Positions 1 through 11,207 of a stretch of 64,000 nt of DNA are shown here, piece after piece. The translations under genes were made by a program, and so were the position numbers. This stretch comes from Diphasiastrum complanatum (lineage: Eukaryota; Streptophyta; Lycopodiopsida; Lycopodiales; Lycopodiaceae), in the NCBI GenBank assembly GCA_029204225.1, contig CM055106.1, positions 37,471,923-37,535,922 of the forward strand, read 5' to 3'. Under the pieces are notes generated by a model. It saw only the letters and a list, made by a program, of their open reading frames with translations. It searched no databases and had not been told where the DNA came from. The number at the start of each line of letters is the position of its first letter. Position 1 is the stretch's first letter.

Positions 1-16
1 AAAAGGAATAACTCAA

Positions 17-547
17 CTGAAAAACTCTAAGGTTGAATCATTTGCAGATTTTTGTACTATGTGAATAATTAAATTCAACCCATTGGTAGAGAACTTCTAA
101 TTGAATCATTATACTCAAATTTGTTTTTGATTGGGTAAATTTCCTACTCATTCTCTCACATTTCTAAATATTTCAACTTCATAAATATTAGGGCGAACCT
201 GAATCCCTTTCAATACTTGAAGAGATTAAAAAAACTAGCGAAAGAAAACATGACCCGAAATTTTCAACTATGAAGTCAAAATTTGGGAAAATTATTGAGA
301 ACTTCACATAGTACTTATTTGTTAAAGTCAAATGTTATATGATTTCAAAAATAAATTTTTGGACAACTAGGTCAGAAAGAAGAAGGTTTTTTGGAAGAAA
401 AACTGGTGGTATGGGACGCAGGCGATTCCAAAGAAAAGAGCAGAAACTAATTTGGATCGGGTTGGCCATAGTAAGGATGTATATGGTGCCAATTACTATG
501 GATCACAAATGGATATTTTTCTAAAGTTTGAGGTATTGGTCATGACC
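17..547. repeat. Dispersed repeat R1, copy 1 (inverted relative to copy 2)
   Basis: This stretch matches the reverse complement of 26391-26904 almost end to end. The match starts sharply near 17 and stops sharply near 547, after the shared sequence ttgaggtattggtcatgacc. The few differences are small indels and substitutions. The 61-residue reading frame at 339-524 is not convincing as a gene. I do not recognise the family. It may be part of a larger transposable element, since copy 2 ends where an LTR-like repeat begins. Confidence 0.85.
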
Positions 548-1700
548 CTAATGGATATCACGAATTTACAAGATTGAAAACATTGAATGCTATTTCCTTA
601 TTCTGAGAATAGATTAGTGAAATTTTTAATATAAATTAATCTGATTATGTGATTCCTTGGATGGTGATTATTATTATTAGCCGAAAACCTTGGACAATGT
701 CACATGAAAGGTTAAGTAACTTCTATGATCGACGAAGAAAATCTTTGGATAAGTCATTCGAAGACATGTGTTGGGACATTAACCGTATTAAGGTACGTTG
801 ATACAACACACATGATGTCAATTTTTTTAAGAAACTTGTCCTCGGTCGTTGATACAGCACACATGATGTCATTTTCTTTTTAAAACTTGTACTCGGTCGC
901 AGCTAGAGTGATATGACACCTATTGGAAACTTGTGTAGTTTCCTATCGTGTTGGCGAAAAAATGACCTCTTTTTATTGCTCTTCTGATTAAAATCTATTT
1001 GATAATGTTGTGTCTGCGGATATCTTACCAGTCTGATGACTACAAAATCTTGGGTTATTGTCTTGGAAGCATTGAAGGACCATTGCAAGTGTCTGATTAT
1101 AGGTCCATGTGACCTTTGGTCTACCCTCCCGAGGAACGGAAAAGTTTCACACGGTTAGAGGTCCTTTATGTACACTGTGATGCATTGTGACCGAAATGAA
1201 TGTCATTGTCCAGTCTGCGAAAATATCTACCATAAGTGCGGATTTAGCCATTGACATCAAATCACAACGATGGACGAGTCACGAGAAGGATCATCAGTCC
1301 TTAAGAAGCCTTGTTGGTGAAGTTGATCTCCAATTGTGAAAGTGAAGATGGATTCTTCTGTTGCCAAACGCAATCCAAGCAGATTTTTTGACTATGGGAT
1401 AGGCAAAGGCTGGAGTCGATTGAAAGTGGCAGGTCTTTTAGCATTCGCAACTCAATCTTGGCCTGTTGTCAGCCCACAGATGCTAGAGCCGCTTCTGAAG
1501 GAATGTGATCGAGAATAATTGGACTATGCACACGCAGGACCTGACCAGTGATTGGGTTTCAAAAGCCTTTAAACTACATATTGCGGTGAAGCTATAAAAA
1601 GATGTTTGGATGATGCTTGAGAAGCAAAAGCTCTGAAAGATTACCTTGGGGTTAAAAGCCCACCCCTAGGCCAGGCTTTGTCCTCGGGTAGAGAGAGAAA
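548..1700. other. Gene-free stretch
   Basis: No coding region is recognised. A short open frame at 1336-1518 has no recognisable motif. The only structure I see is the 51-bp tandem duplication listed separately. Confidence 0.5.
796..897. repeat. Two-copy tandem repeat, 51-bp unit
   Basis: The unit begins cgttgatacarcacacatg and ends with aacttgt-ctcggt. It occurs at 796-846 and again at 847-897 with a handful of substitutions and small indels in the T/A-rich middle. Confidence 0.85.
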
Positions 1701-2200
1701 ATAGAGCACATACACTCAAATAGAGAGAGAAAATAGAAAAAACAATGTGTTGGAAGCAAAAACACTCATCAAACTTGATTACCATCATTCCAATATTATG
1801 TACAAAGGGGAGCACTACTCAAACAGTGCTATCTCGTGTTCTTGCAAGAGGAAATACTCCAAAATGATTAGACCCATTGATTGCCTTCCTACATCATGAT
1901 TGGACCCCTAGATTTGCACCTCTCATCATGATTGGACCTCATGATCTCCACCTTCCAATTTGATTGAACCTCATGATGTGCATCACTAAACATGACTGGT
2001 CCACATCTAATGCACCTCTTAAAGCCTATTGACTATTCAAACTCAACATAAATGAGATAAAATGATTACCCTACCTTCCACATGTGGGAACATGCTCCAC
2101 ACATGTGTGATTTCAATATGTACATGAAATTATAAAATGATCAAGCTAGATTTTGCCTATTCTTCACAATGTGGACATGAAATAATTGAAAGTGACAAAA
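1700..2200 (-). repeat. Probable copia LTR remnant
   Basis: The sequence at 2079-2110 (cacatgtgggaacatgctcc and the following cacacatgtgtg) closely resembles 10903-10931 inside the copia LTR described at 10124-11012. The flanking A/T-rich sequence with repeated tttgattgga-like phrases has no coding content. Termini are not identifiable, so this is called as a decayed LTR fragment by similarity only. Confidence 0.4.
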
Positions 2201-2284
2201 AAAACATCTTTACATAAGGCCCTTTTGGCACTAATAGACTACAGCTATGGTAGGTGGGCATATATATTCAAGCCTTGAAACCAC

Positions 2285-2755
2285 AAACGTAATAGGGACA
2301 ATGCTAAATGTTGACAAACTAGATAGGCAAGTAAAGTATGACGTCATCTTACAATGACAAGTCGCAATATGTACCCAAACCTTGTAGCCAAGTTATTAAG
2401 ATTCAACTCATAAAATTATTCCATCTAGTTTGTTGTATTTGAATTGTTTCTTTTGCCATCCTATCTACTAACTCAATATGCTCTTTTAACTAGGCTTTCC
2501 AACATTTGGTATCTATTCTTAGACAAATAGATAGAAACAATGGAATAGGGACAATGGTAAATGTAGACAAAAAGAATATTGAAAGTGGAGTATTATGTTT
2601 GCTAGCTATGGCAGTTGGATGTATGTGCCTTGTAGCCATGGTGATAAATATTAATCTCTTAAAATTGGTCCATTTGAATTGTGGCATCTAAATTGTTTTG
2701 CTTGGTTTGTTTCTTTTGCCATCCTACGTTCTAGTCCAATGTGGTCTCTTAAATG
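2285..2755. repeat. Diverged direct duplication, about 210-250 bp per copy
   Basis: Shared ordered phrases are aatgstaaatgtwgacaaa, ccttgtagcca, taaaattrttccat, tttgaattgt and tttcttttgccatccta, followed by caatatgctcttttaa or caatgtggtctcttaa. They occur in the same order in 2285-2495 and 2545-2755. Divergence is substantial, so the duplication is old. Confidence 0.6.
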
Positions 2756-3165
2756 TTGAATGATGACTTTTCATTCTTTGCTTCTCTGGTGACTTCAAAT
2801 TGTAGCTAATGTGAAAACAAAGTAAAAAAATGGTGATTTAGGGAAGGTTGTGCTATAAGATTCCAAATGAGTATTTGTGGTCTTAAAGATAGTGCACTAA
2901 GTACAAAAATAATATCAATCGAATAAGTAGCTGCAAATGAATAACAAGAGAGTTTTGAATTATAAGTAGTGGTGAAATCTTCTTAGGATGTTGTGTTTGG
3001 ACTATTGCAACACACATTCAAGCACAAATACAAAAGAGAGAGGTGATGGTGCACCTCATGAAGTTCGAATCCTCCCCATAGTTGCATGACAATTTTGCAA
3101 GCGCTGTATTTGTTGTCATAGGTTCCATTAAATTGAAGGGGTGCATGATAGGAAGTAGAAAGAAT

Positions 3166-4897
3166 ATGACAACCCCTTCAATGCCATTCATAGTAGCTAT
3201 AGTCAATCCAGTTTTTCTAATACACATCAGTATATTGATTTGTACGAGCCTATGCAATGTCCAAGTTGATTTACATGTAGATGTTTCTAGTGTCACTACG
3301 TTTTCTAGCTATGATTCTTTATCACGCTCCACCACTATAGAGACCCATGGATTGCCAAGCTTTGATAGATTTCATAAATCTAGCAAAGTGCTACAAAAAA
3401 AAGTCTTCCGAAACACTTCTTCAGAGGCTCTCATGATATCCAAGGCACCAACTACATTTGGATCTTGGAGGCCTCCTTTGTTGAAAATGAAAACCTTGGG
3501 AGGAAAGGTGTTGCACAAGCCAATTCATATTTGTTTCATTTGGTATGGATTATGGCCTACAAAATCTAAAGATGTTTTGCGCACCGCAATTCTTTCCTTG
3601 ACTCCAACATCTCCAATTGAGGACTTTCCCAATCTATCCCATTGGTGGAATATCGTCACACAATACTACTCTGATAGCTTTGGAGCTCGCGTCAACGTCA
3701 GCAATGTTGTGATTCTTGGTGGAGAGGTTGATGATCTCTACTCGCAAGGCAAATTCATTGACCCATTTGGTCCTGATCCCTTGGATATCATAAGTAGAAA
3801 TCTTAAGCTTGAAAGTCAGTCAGGGCTACATGTCTTACTCACCAATGAAGATGCTATATACCTCCTTATGATAAGTCCAGATGTAACATTAACAAATGAT
3901 GGTTTTTGTGGATTCCATGGTTTTTATTGTCTGAATAATTGGAGTGTTACTCAAGAAAAAGATTGTATAGATAGCACTCTCCTTCTCTATGCTGTCCTTC
4001 CACATCCCACTCCAAAAGATGGCACCCTCAATGGGTGTGCCGTTGCCCCACCACCTTTTATTCCGCCAAATTATATTGTTGCCAACGATGGAAGCCTAGA
4101 TAGTATGGTGAATGTAATGTTGCATCAGGTGGCAGAGATTGCCACTGACCCCTTTGGAAGTTCTTGGATTTATAGCCCAAATGGGGCCTCTGAAATAGCC
4201 CATTTATGTAATTATGTGTTTAGCGGAGGCGACTATTGGTATTGTGGTTTACCTGACGCATATGGTAGCATTGCTAGTAGTAATTCATGTGCACATACAA
4301 ATTTTGGGAATTTATTAAGAGACAAAGACACTGGTGTTTCCTACAACATGTTTGGCATCAATGGCTTGAAGTTCGTTGTGCAACAACTGTGGAGTCTATC
4401 AAATGATGGATGCCAGCTCCAAAATTATGGTATGTAATCTTTCACCACCCACCATGATTTTACTCATTAAGCCATATAACATGGAGTATTCTCAAGCATT
4501 GTGGAACTTCCTTGTGTGTGTAGGATCGTGCTCTGCCACAGCAAAATTACAAGTTCAAGAGACAGGATTTATTCAAGAGGGAATGTTCACTCAAGGCATT
4601 GGGTTGCAACGTTATGCTCCTGCAGAACATTGTGAATATATAATTCATGTGGAAAATGCCCACTCATTGACCCTCAATTTCACTACCCTACACTTGGGCT
4701 TTGATGGTCGTGACTATATCGAAGTCTACATGGGAACACAAAGGGTAAGAAAGATCATTGGAGTGCAAAAGGAAAATGTGGTGGTTCATGTGCAAGGATG
4801 TAATGTTGTTGTCAAATTCACTTCTTATACAGGAAGAAGCCCATACCCTTTATCAACTGGATTCCAAATGCTTTACAAGGCAAATATGGGCATTTGA
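3166..4897 (+). CDS. EXORDIUM/PHI-1-like secreted protein with C-terminal CUB-like domain
   Basis: Two exons: 3166-4429 and 4524-4897, joined across a 94-bp GT-AG intron (gtatgt...tgtgtgtag), giving 545 residues. I start at the Met at 3166 because a hydrophobic signal peptide (FIVAIVNPVFLIHISIL) follows directly. An upstream in-frame Met at 3082 would bury it. EXORDIUM-family landmarks appear in order: FIWYGLWP, HWWNIVTQYY, GFCGFHGFY, NVMLHQVAEIATDPFGSSW and SYNMFGINGLKFVVQQLW. EXORDIUM proteins are plant cell-wall or apoplastic proteins linked to growth promotion; the biochemical activity is not settled. Exon 2 adds about 120 residues resembling a CUB domain: Y-x-P-x4-C-x-Y-I, a LTLNFTTLHLGFDGRDYIEVY core, then VQGC. 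This is not part of canonical EXORDIUM proteins. No frameshift or stop is seen. Boundaries assume one intron; transcript data would settle them. Confidence 0.8.
4430..4523 (+). other. Intron joining EXORDIUM and CUB-like coding parts
   Basis: Donor G|gtatgt at 4430 and acceptor tgtgtgtag| at 4523. The upstream exon ends with one base of a codon and the downstream exon supplies two, giving Gly-Ser-Cys at the join. Without this intron the upstream frame stops at 4437. Confidence 0.75.
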
Positions 4898-6302
4898 ATC
4901 ACACTCCATGGTGCTGTAGATTAGATTGTGTTTTCTTGGCTTTACAAGCTACAAAAATGTTGTGCCACACCTCCTCTAAAATTCACTTCCCTTAAGCATT
5001 TGTTTAGTTCCAAATTTCAGTTTCTCTTTCTAGAGAGCATGACTCAATAGCCATCCAATAAATTGTAAGAGAGGAGCGTTCTAATGGCTACTAAATTTGT
5101 TTTAGCTAGATTGTGGTCTAATGTAAATGCAAGATCAGTTCAATTCTAATAGAAATAGAAGTAGTTGTTTCAGTTTGCATTGTGGCATAGTTCTTATATT
5201 AGCACCTTGGCATCCAAAGATGCTTTTTCTAAATTGTTGTGGTTTTTAATTATAAATCATGCCTCTAGCTTTGTTGATTCAGACTATACAATTTAACACC
5301 TGAAATAAGAAATTTGAATGCCCATATCTATTTCAATAGAGTTCCAGCTTAATTGTTTTCTTGTTGACATGTTGCTTTGATCATATAGGATCTTTTAAAG
5401 TAGACAATGATAAAAATTGTAGTGAAAGATCGGATATTACACACACATTAGAAAATGTCAAATTTTGACCAATATCTTTGCAGCTCAATGATATTTTGTT
5501 TGCAAATACTCAAAACCAATGGCTCAATTTTTTTATCTTAAAATGTATATATGAAGACATTTGTGATAAATCGTGAGATATGTATCTCTAAAATAAGTGC
5601 TTGAAGTGCACACTTTTGTACACATTTTGCTACAAATCTGGTGTTAACATGAGCCATTCCTGTAGAAATCAATATTGTTGACTTTCATACATGATTCGTC
5701 ATTGTCAACTCAAAATTAGAAGCAAATACATCCACATCTTGGGGATACTCTTAGCTAACTGTTTTGCTAAACATTTTATCTTGGTCTTTGATTTATTTTG
5801 TAATAATTCTAATTCATACCTTTCTATGAAAGCATTTGTTAAATTGGTATGCATCCAGTAGACACGTACGATTTTTGTCATGTCATTGTTTTGAACAAAG
5901 CCAAGCACATGAGCATTCCCAACATCGTTATTTGTAATTTTAAATTGGTGTTGGAAACTAATATTGTTGATTTGTGCTAAGCAACATTTATTATATCCAA
6001 CAACTAAGAGGACTCATAAATAGGTTTCAACCAAATGTCTAAAGTCCGCATCTTCCATTTATATCAATGGATTCAATTTTGAGAAATTAGAATTTTGGGA
6101 AGGTGGGGAAGAGCATTTTGAAAGCTCATCAAATTCCATTGTGATCAATTTGGTGAACTTATAATCCACAATTTTCATATAAATTTCAAATCTTATCTTC
6201 CTTCAATTCACAAAATGGTTTATGATTCTGTTTATGACTAGGGATTTGATAATCAATTTAAATGTGAGGAGCAAATATATCGTAACTATGGAGATTAGTA
6301 TT
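4898..6302. other. Intergenic, no gene recognised
   Basis: AT-rich sequence downstream of the EXORDIUM-like gene. A 67-residue minus-strand frame at 5705-5908 shows no recognisable family motif. I see no clear repeat structure. Confidence 0.5.
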
Positions 6303-6737
6303 GTCATGCCCACATTTGGATTGATCTCGGATTATTATCCCATAAGGAAGTCAGTAGGCCTCTCTTGACTTGTAAATTAATTATGATTATGAGGGGTTGG
6401 GGCCCACATGGATTTAAGATCATAATTAATGGTAAGAGGCTAAAATCCTAAAACTCAAGATGGTGGATTTGTATGGGTCTAATAGTGAGTCATAGGAGAA
6501 GTGGAGGAGGTGGCCCAATTAGGCTGCTGATGTGTCCAGTGAGGTGTCATAGTGCACTAGTAGTGGTGCATGGGCCTTGGAGGATATAAGTATAACCATA
6601 GGACTCTCATTAGTGTAGGCTTGATTTTGGTGATTGTAGTAGTATGTTGTAGGAGTGACATCTCTCTCCTATTGAGCATTGTTTGGTCCATAGTTAGGGG
6701 GCTAGATCCAATTGATCTAGGTTTGGTTGGGTAGGAG

Positions 6738-6814
6738 ATTTTGCCTCCTCTGTCAGCGATGAGATGACTACCAGAGGAGGCAGAATTTACCTGCATTTCA
6801 TCGCTGACAGAGGA
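6738..6814. repeat. 19-bp perfect inverted repeat (potential stem-loop)
   Basis: cctcctctgtcagcgatga is followed after about 40 bases by its exact reverse complement tcatcgctgacagaggagg. A further partial copy, catcgctgacagag, occurs near 6836. The same hairpin is kept in copy B around 31808-31878. It sits in the element's leader or LTR, so an RNA structure is conceivable. Confidence 0.75.
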
Positions 6815-8429
6815 GGAAGGAGCTACTCATTACCATCGCTGACAGAGAGTTGGTTGAATGCAAAGTTTACTCTCTTTCCATTGTTGACAAAGGAGTCATT
6901 TGAGAGTATTCTATTGATCTATCATTCTAAGAGAATGAATGGGCAATCTATTTTTGCCATTCATCGCATTTTGGGATAAGTGGCTTGTCAGTAAATAGAG
7001 GCAAAACATATGTCTATCTACCATCGCATTTTAGGAAACCTACTTCTTCTATTTCATAACGCTTCAAAGAAGAAGTTTTTTCACATTGACACAACCATCA
7101 TGCCTTGAGCTACATTGTTACCACTTTCAAAAGAAATGGAGTTACCAAACAAAAGGACCTCTGGTCTCAGATTTCTTAATTTGTTTCATACTATCTTTGG
7201 ATAATGCTATTGGGTTGTGCCTTTTTTGTTGTGTGCCTTGGAATGATATCTCAAAGTTGTAAGAGGAACTATGAACGTTGATCTTTTGAGGTATTTTTCT
7301 TTGATGTTAAGTATAGAGATGCTATCTAATGGATAATATAGACTAGGAGTGCATCTTGAGAGATTTTTTGCATGGGGGAAGATTTTTTGACTCTATATAA
7401 AAAGTCCTTTCAAGTTCTAAATCAAAATCGTTATTAGAGTATAGAGCTCAAAGTTTGAATCGTATATGTGTCTCATTATTCACCCTATCTTCTTGAAATA
7501 TAGGAGGTAGATCTATACTCGACATGGTTGGAATATACCATTTAGAGCTAAAATCTCAACCTACTGGCATATTCACTTAGGATCACAGTGACTAGGATAC
7601 CTCGTTGGAATATATGGTTCCTAGTCACTCACTATTGAACATCTTGAAACCGAGATGTTTAGGTGTTGTATACCGCACTTGAAGTAAACTTCTCTTTGTC
7701 AATAAAAGAATCTACCGGTTGTCATAGGGAGATGAGTTTATTAAATCATTAGAGAGTGGAAAAGACAATGATTGTCTATCAAAAGGTGAGAAGAGCCATA
7801 TGATTAAATCATCCAAAGATGTTTCATCCTAATCTTCCATGAGGACCCAATATCCCTTATGTTAGTACATCTTATATGAACATCACTTTGTTGATTGGGT
7901 TGAAAATTATGCATCGTCAACGTATTTGTCTCTCTTCGGCGCAGCGAGACTCGAGGAGATAAGGGAATCGACCGAGCCTTGCATTTTACCCATCATGGAT
8001 TTGAGGAGAACAAGAGATGTCATAATTCTGATCCTATCATAGAGGATAGAATCTTGAGGAAAACATAGAAATTTTAGTACCATACCAACTAAAGAGAATC
8101 TCAGTTACCACTACAATTCACTACGATGAAGAACTTATCCGAGAGGCAACCAGACCACCTAAACAAAATCCCACAAAATCTCGGTTACAAAAAAAGAAAG
8201 TAATAGACACACAACTAACCGAGTGACAAAACAGATGCATGATAAACCTAAATAGCCAATCCAACCGCTGTCAGAATCTCAAAGGGCCCATCCGAACGAA
8301 AGAGCTTCAAGCTCCAATAGCAAGTCACCAACAATAGTTTTCAAAGTTCTCGAGAACTTTGTGAAACCGCCTTTTGATATTTTACAACACTTCAAGAATT
8401 TCACGCTTGATGATGTTGTCACACAAATA

Positions 8430-9404
8430 CCCCAATAAAAAAGGGAACCTACACAAGCTTCCCCATCCTTTGAAGGACCTACCAAGAGAGTCCAGCTAAA
8501 TCTTAAGGATTTTGATGAGGAGATGAATCATTTTGTTCACGTAGGAGCCCACCTGACACTAGATCAATTATTTGATTTGGAGAAATCACTAAGGAAGTAT
8601 ATAGATGTATTTGCCTAGAATTACACTGAAATGAAGGGGGTCTTACATGAGGTTGTAGTCCATACCATTCCCCTAGAAGAAAATGCTAAGCCTTATCGAT
8701 GTAACCCTACGTATAGAGAATGCATTGACGAGGATATTGAGAACTTGCTTGATGCTGGCTTCATCAATGAAGTCCAACATACGGATTGGGCATCGCCCAT
8801 AGTTGTGGTGCCCAAGAGAAATGGCAAGATTCGTATCAGCGTCGATCTTAAAAATCTTAATGCGGGTACCAAAAAAGACTTTTTCCCTCTGTCTTTAATG
8901 ACACAAATTTTAGAAGAAATGGCTAGAGCTGAAGCTTTCAGTTTCTTAGATGGGTTCAGTGGATACTTCCTGATCCAAATAGCTCCTGAGGATAGGCATA
9001 AAATGGCTTTCGCCATAGAATATGGCATTTATGCCTACAATGTAATGCCTTTTGGCTTGTGCAATGCCCCTTCCACATTCCAACGTGTCATACAAATGGC
9101 ATTTCAAGATTTTCTACACCGAATTGTAGAGATTTATCTTGATGATCTCTGTGTGCATTCTTCGGCTAAAAAGCACCTCAAAGCATTAGAAAAGATCTTC
9201 ATTCAATGTAGAAGGTTTGGAATCTCCCTTAACTTTGAGAAGTGCCAAATCTGGGACACAGTCATATTCGGACATATCATTTCCAATGATGGTATTTCTA
9301 CCAATCCTTCCAAAATCAAGGTTATAGTCAAAATGCCACTGCCATCTACTGTGAAGGAGGTATATATCTTTTTGGCCACACTAACTACTACTGTATCTTT
9401 ATAA
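8430..9404 (+). pseudogene. Ty3/gypsy reverse transcriptase fragment
   Basis: The open part 8631-9404 encodes the fingers and palm of a gypsy RT: IDEDIENLLDAGFI, WASPIVVVPKRNGKIRIS, DLKNLN, FSFLDGFSGY, AFAIEYGIYAYNVMPFGL, CNAPSTFQR and the catalytic YLDDL. In most gypsy RTs the last reads YLDDI or YIDDI. It ends in the thumb region (FGHIISNDGIST...VYIFLA) at a stop. Upstream at about 8510-8630 the same pol continues (VGAHL...FDLEK) but has a stop in place of Trp in the usual DVFAWNY motif at 8619 (tag). Connection and RNase H domains are absent, so it cannot encode a working enzyme. Confidence 0.85.
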
Positions 9405-9418
9405 TTGACTAAGCCGGT

Positions 9419-9960
9419 AAAGACAACTAAAGTTGACTTCACACTGCTTACTCCCATTATAGAAGATGAAGCTTCCATAAATGGGGTATAGAATTTGTTG
9501 GGCCTATAAGCCCAGTTTCTCAAAACACTCAATCTCGTTATATTCTTATTGCAACTAATTACACTACCAAATGGGTTGAGGCTAGAGCAACCAAGGATGC
9601 CAATGCAAAAACCGTTGCGCGTTTTCTTTATGAAAACATCATTACTCGTTCTAGCTGTCCTATCGAGCTTGTTAGTGATAGATGATCACACTTCTTAAAT
9701 GAGGTGGTTGATAACCTTTTACACCATTACCTTTCTTGTCCATCGCAAAAGTACCGTATACTACCCTCGATGTTATGGCCAAGTAGAATCCACTAACAAA
9801 ACAATCTGCAAAATTCTAACAAAGATAGTTGAGACGAGCAGATCGGATTGGGAAACCAAGATGATCTCGACTATATGGGCATACTGTACCACTCCAAAGA
9901 AAGTCACTGGATGGGTCTCGTATATGGCCAAGAGGCAATAATGTGTATTGAAGTTTTAGT
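9419..9960 (+). pseudogene. Ty3/gypsy integrase core remnant
   Basis: Across several frames I can read IATNYTTKWVEA, ARFLYENIITR, PIELVSDR followed by a stop where Gly is expected, YYPRCYGQVESTNKT and ETSRSDWETKM. This is the DDE core of a gypsy integrase with frameshifts and at least one nonsense change. It directly follows the RT fragment with no RNase H or zinc-binding domain, so an internal deletion lies near 9405-9420. Confidence 0.75.
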
Positions 9961-10123
9961 ACCTTCTTTGCAAGTCATGCAAACCTTCTCTACTGATCTC
10001 TGCTCTTTATTCTTTTATTCTTTATATTCTATTTTTATTATTCTTTATTTTTATTATAGTTTATATTTATTTTTATTTTTTATTTTTTATTTTAATTTTT
10101 AGTGCTCAATATCTTATTTTGAT
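9961..10123. other. A/T-rich low-complexity stretch
   Basis: Runs of ttattt, tttatt and ttttta between the gypsy remnant and the copia LTR. The open frame through it is a by-product of composition. Confidence 0.6.
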
Positions 10124-11012
10124 TGTTACCCTCCTTGTTTTATTTTGCGTGTGATAAAATTTCAGTTTTAAGAAATTAATGATTGTAATTAACAATCATA
10201 GAGAGTTATTGGTTGCTTAATCAATGGATCTATCAAGTTCTACACTTTAGATTTTGATTTAGATTCACTACACTTAGATTTAAGCAAGAACAACGGACCA
10301 AATCTTCATAAACAAGTGAGAGCGGTCTCACACATGTGGAGTACTGTCCACTGTACGGCCTACACCTGAAACAACAAGTACATAGGTTCTTGATAGCAAT
10401 CATTCAATAAAATCATAATTTTATTGACTAGAAATCTCACAAAAGTGTAGAATGCAAAAGTCTCATCAATCTCATTAGCAAAATGATGATCCTTTTATGG
10501 ATCAAGTACATCCACAAGTCTGGTACAGTCCAGCAGGTCTTCACACGTGTGAAGAGTGCCACATCACTCAGACCTATCCATTTGATCCATCCTTGATCCT
10601 TATCCAAGGTTGACCTTCTAGAATATGGCTAAAATCCAAAGAGCTAGTCTCCTAGAATATAGGAATATTCCTTACAAAATAGGATCTAAGAAAAATGGTC
10701 AACTCTTATCTTCTAGAATTCTATACACACGTGTGAACATCCACTTGCCATGTGGGAGCATTTACTCATGCACATGAAAGGATAAGCTAACTTCTAGGTG
10801 ACTAGTCAACTTGACTAAAAACTAGTCATATCATGTTCACACTTGACTTGATTGATACAAAATCAAAGTAGATATTTACAAATATGAAAAGTACTTTCTT
10901 TCACATGTGGGAACAGGCTCCACACGTGTGAAATAAGATCATGAACATTGTGCTCATGGTTGATATTTATTTACAATAAAAAATGACAAGTGAGAAGTGA
11001 CAATTTTCAACA
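10124..11012 (-). mobile_element. Ty1/copia 3' LTR (minus strand)
   Basis: Read on the minus strand it starts TGTTGAAAATTG at 11012, right after a purine run (agaagtgaggag), and ends GGTAACA at 10124, about 889 bp. It follows the C-terminal tail of copia RNase H, which fixes orientation. Its end resembles the LTR ending near 39705 (gttcttg..., gatagatc-attg, acaaggagg-gtaa). It carries three exact CACACGTGTG palindromes at 10542-10551, 10726-10735 and 10921-10930. Confidence 0.7.
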
Positions 11013-11207
11013 CTCCTCACTTCTAACTTGGCAAATCTAATGTACATCTATCTACAATTCCAAGAGCATATCTTAACTTGTAAAATGGATCTTTGGACAA
11101 TGGCTTGGTTAAGATATTAGCTATGCATTTAGATGATGGTACATGATGTAGTTGCACCTCCTTGGATTGTACCTTGTGCTCCAAATATGCTTAGAATTTA
11201 GTCATGT
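11013..11207 (-). pseudogene. copia RNase H C-terminal end
   Basis: The minus-strand translation ends ANILTKPLSKDPFYKLRYAL, then GIVDRCTLDLPS and a stop. This is the classic copia pol terminus, nearly the same as the terminus at 38750-38832. Only the last ~60 codons remain; the rest of the element is replaced by the LINE. Confidence 0.8.

Larger units (their letters stand above)
6303..9960 (+). mobile_element. Ty3/gypsy element, copy A, decayed
   Basis: Probable start at tgtcatgccc (6303), a common LTR-type start, with a TATA-like ggatataagtata near 6581-6593. A degenerate primer-binding-like agtatagagctcaaag lies near 7440, which would put the 5' LTR at roughly 6303-7430; this LTR call is weak. 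Stretches 6722-6890, 7875-8124 and 8124-8745 are duplicated in copy B at 31787-33386. Relative to copy B, copy A keeps about 980 bp (6893-7870) that B lacks, and lacks about 570 bp present in B at 32200-32770. Reverse transcriptase and a broken integrase follow. RNase H is missing between them. No 3' LTR was found. Confidence 0.7.

Noticed and set aside
4376-4897. Separate gene for the CUB-like part
   Set aside because: Its frame starts inside the EXORDIUM exon, and the sequence between has a good GT-AG intron in the right phase, so one gene is simpler.
8693-9028. Minus-strand frame in gypsy RT
   Set aside because: Shadow of the RT coding strand; no motif of its own.
9848-10102. Hydrophobic Phe/Tyr/Leu-rich small protein
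   Set aside because: It comes from A/T-rich low-complexity sequence after a broken integrase.
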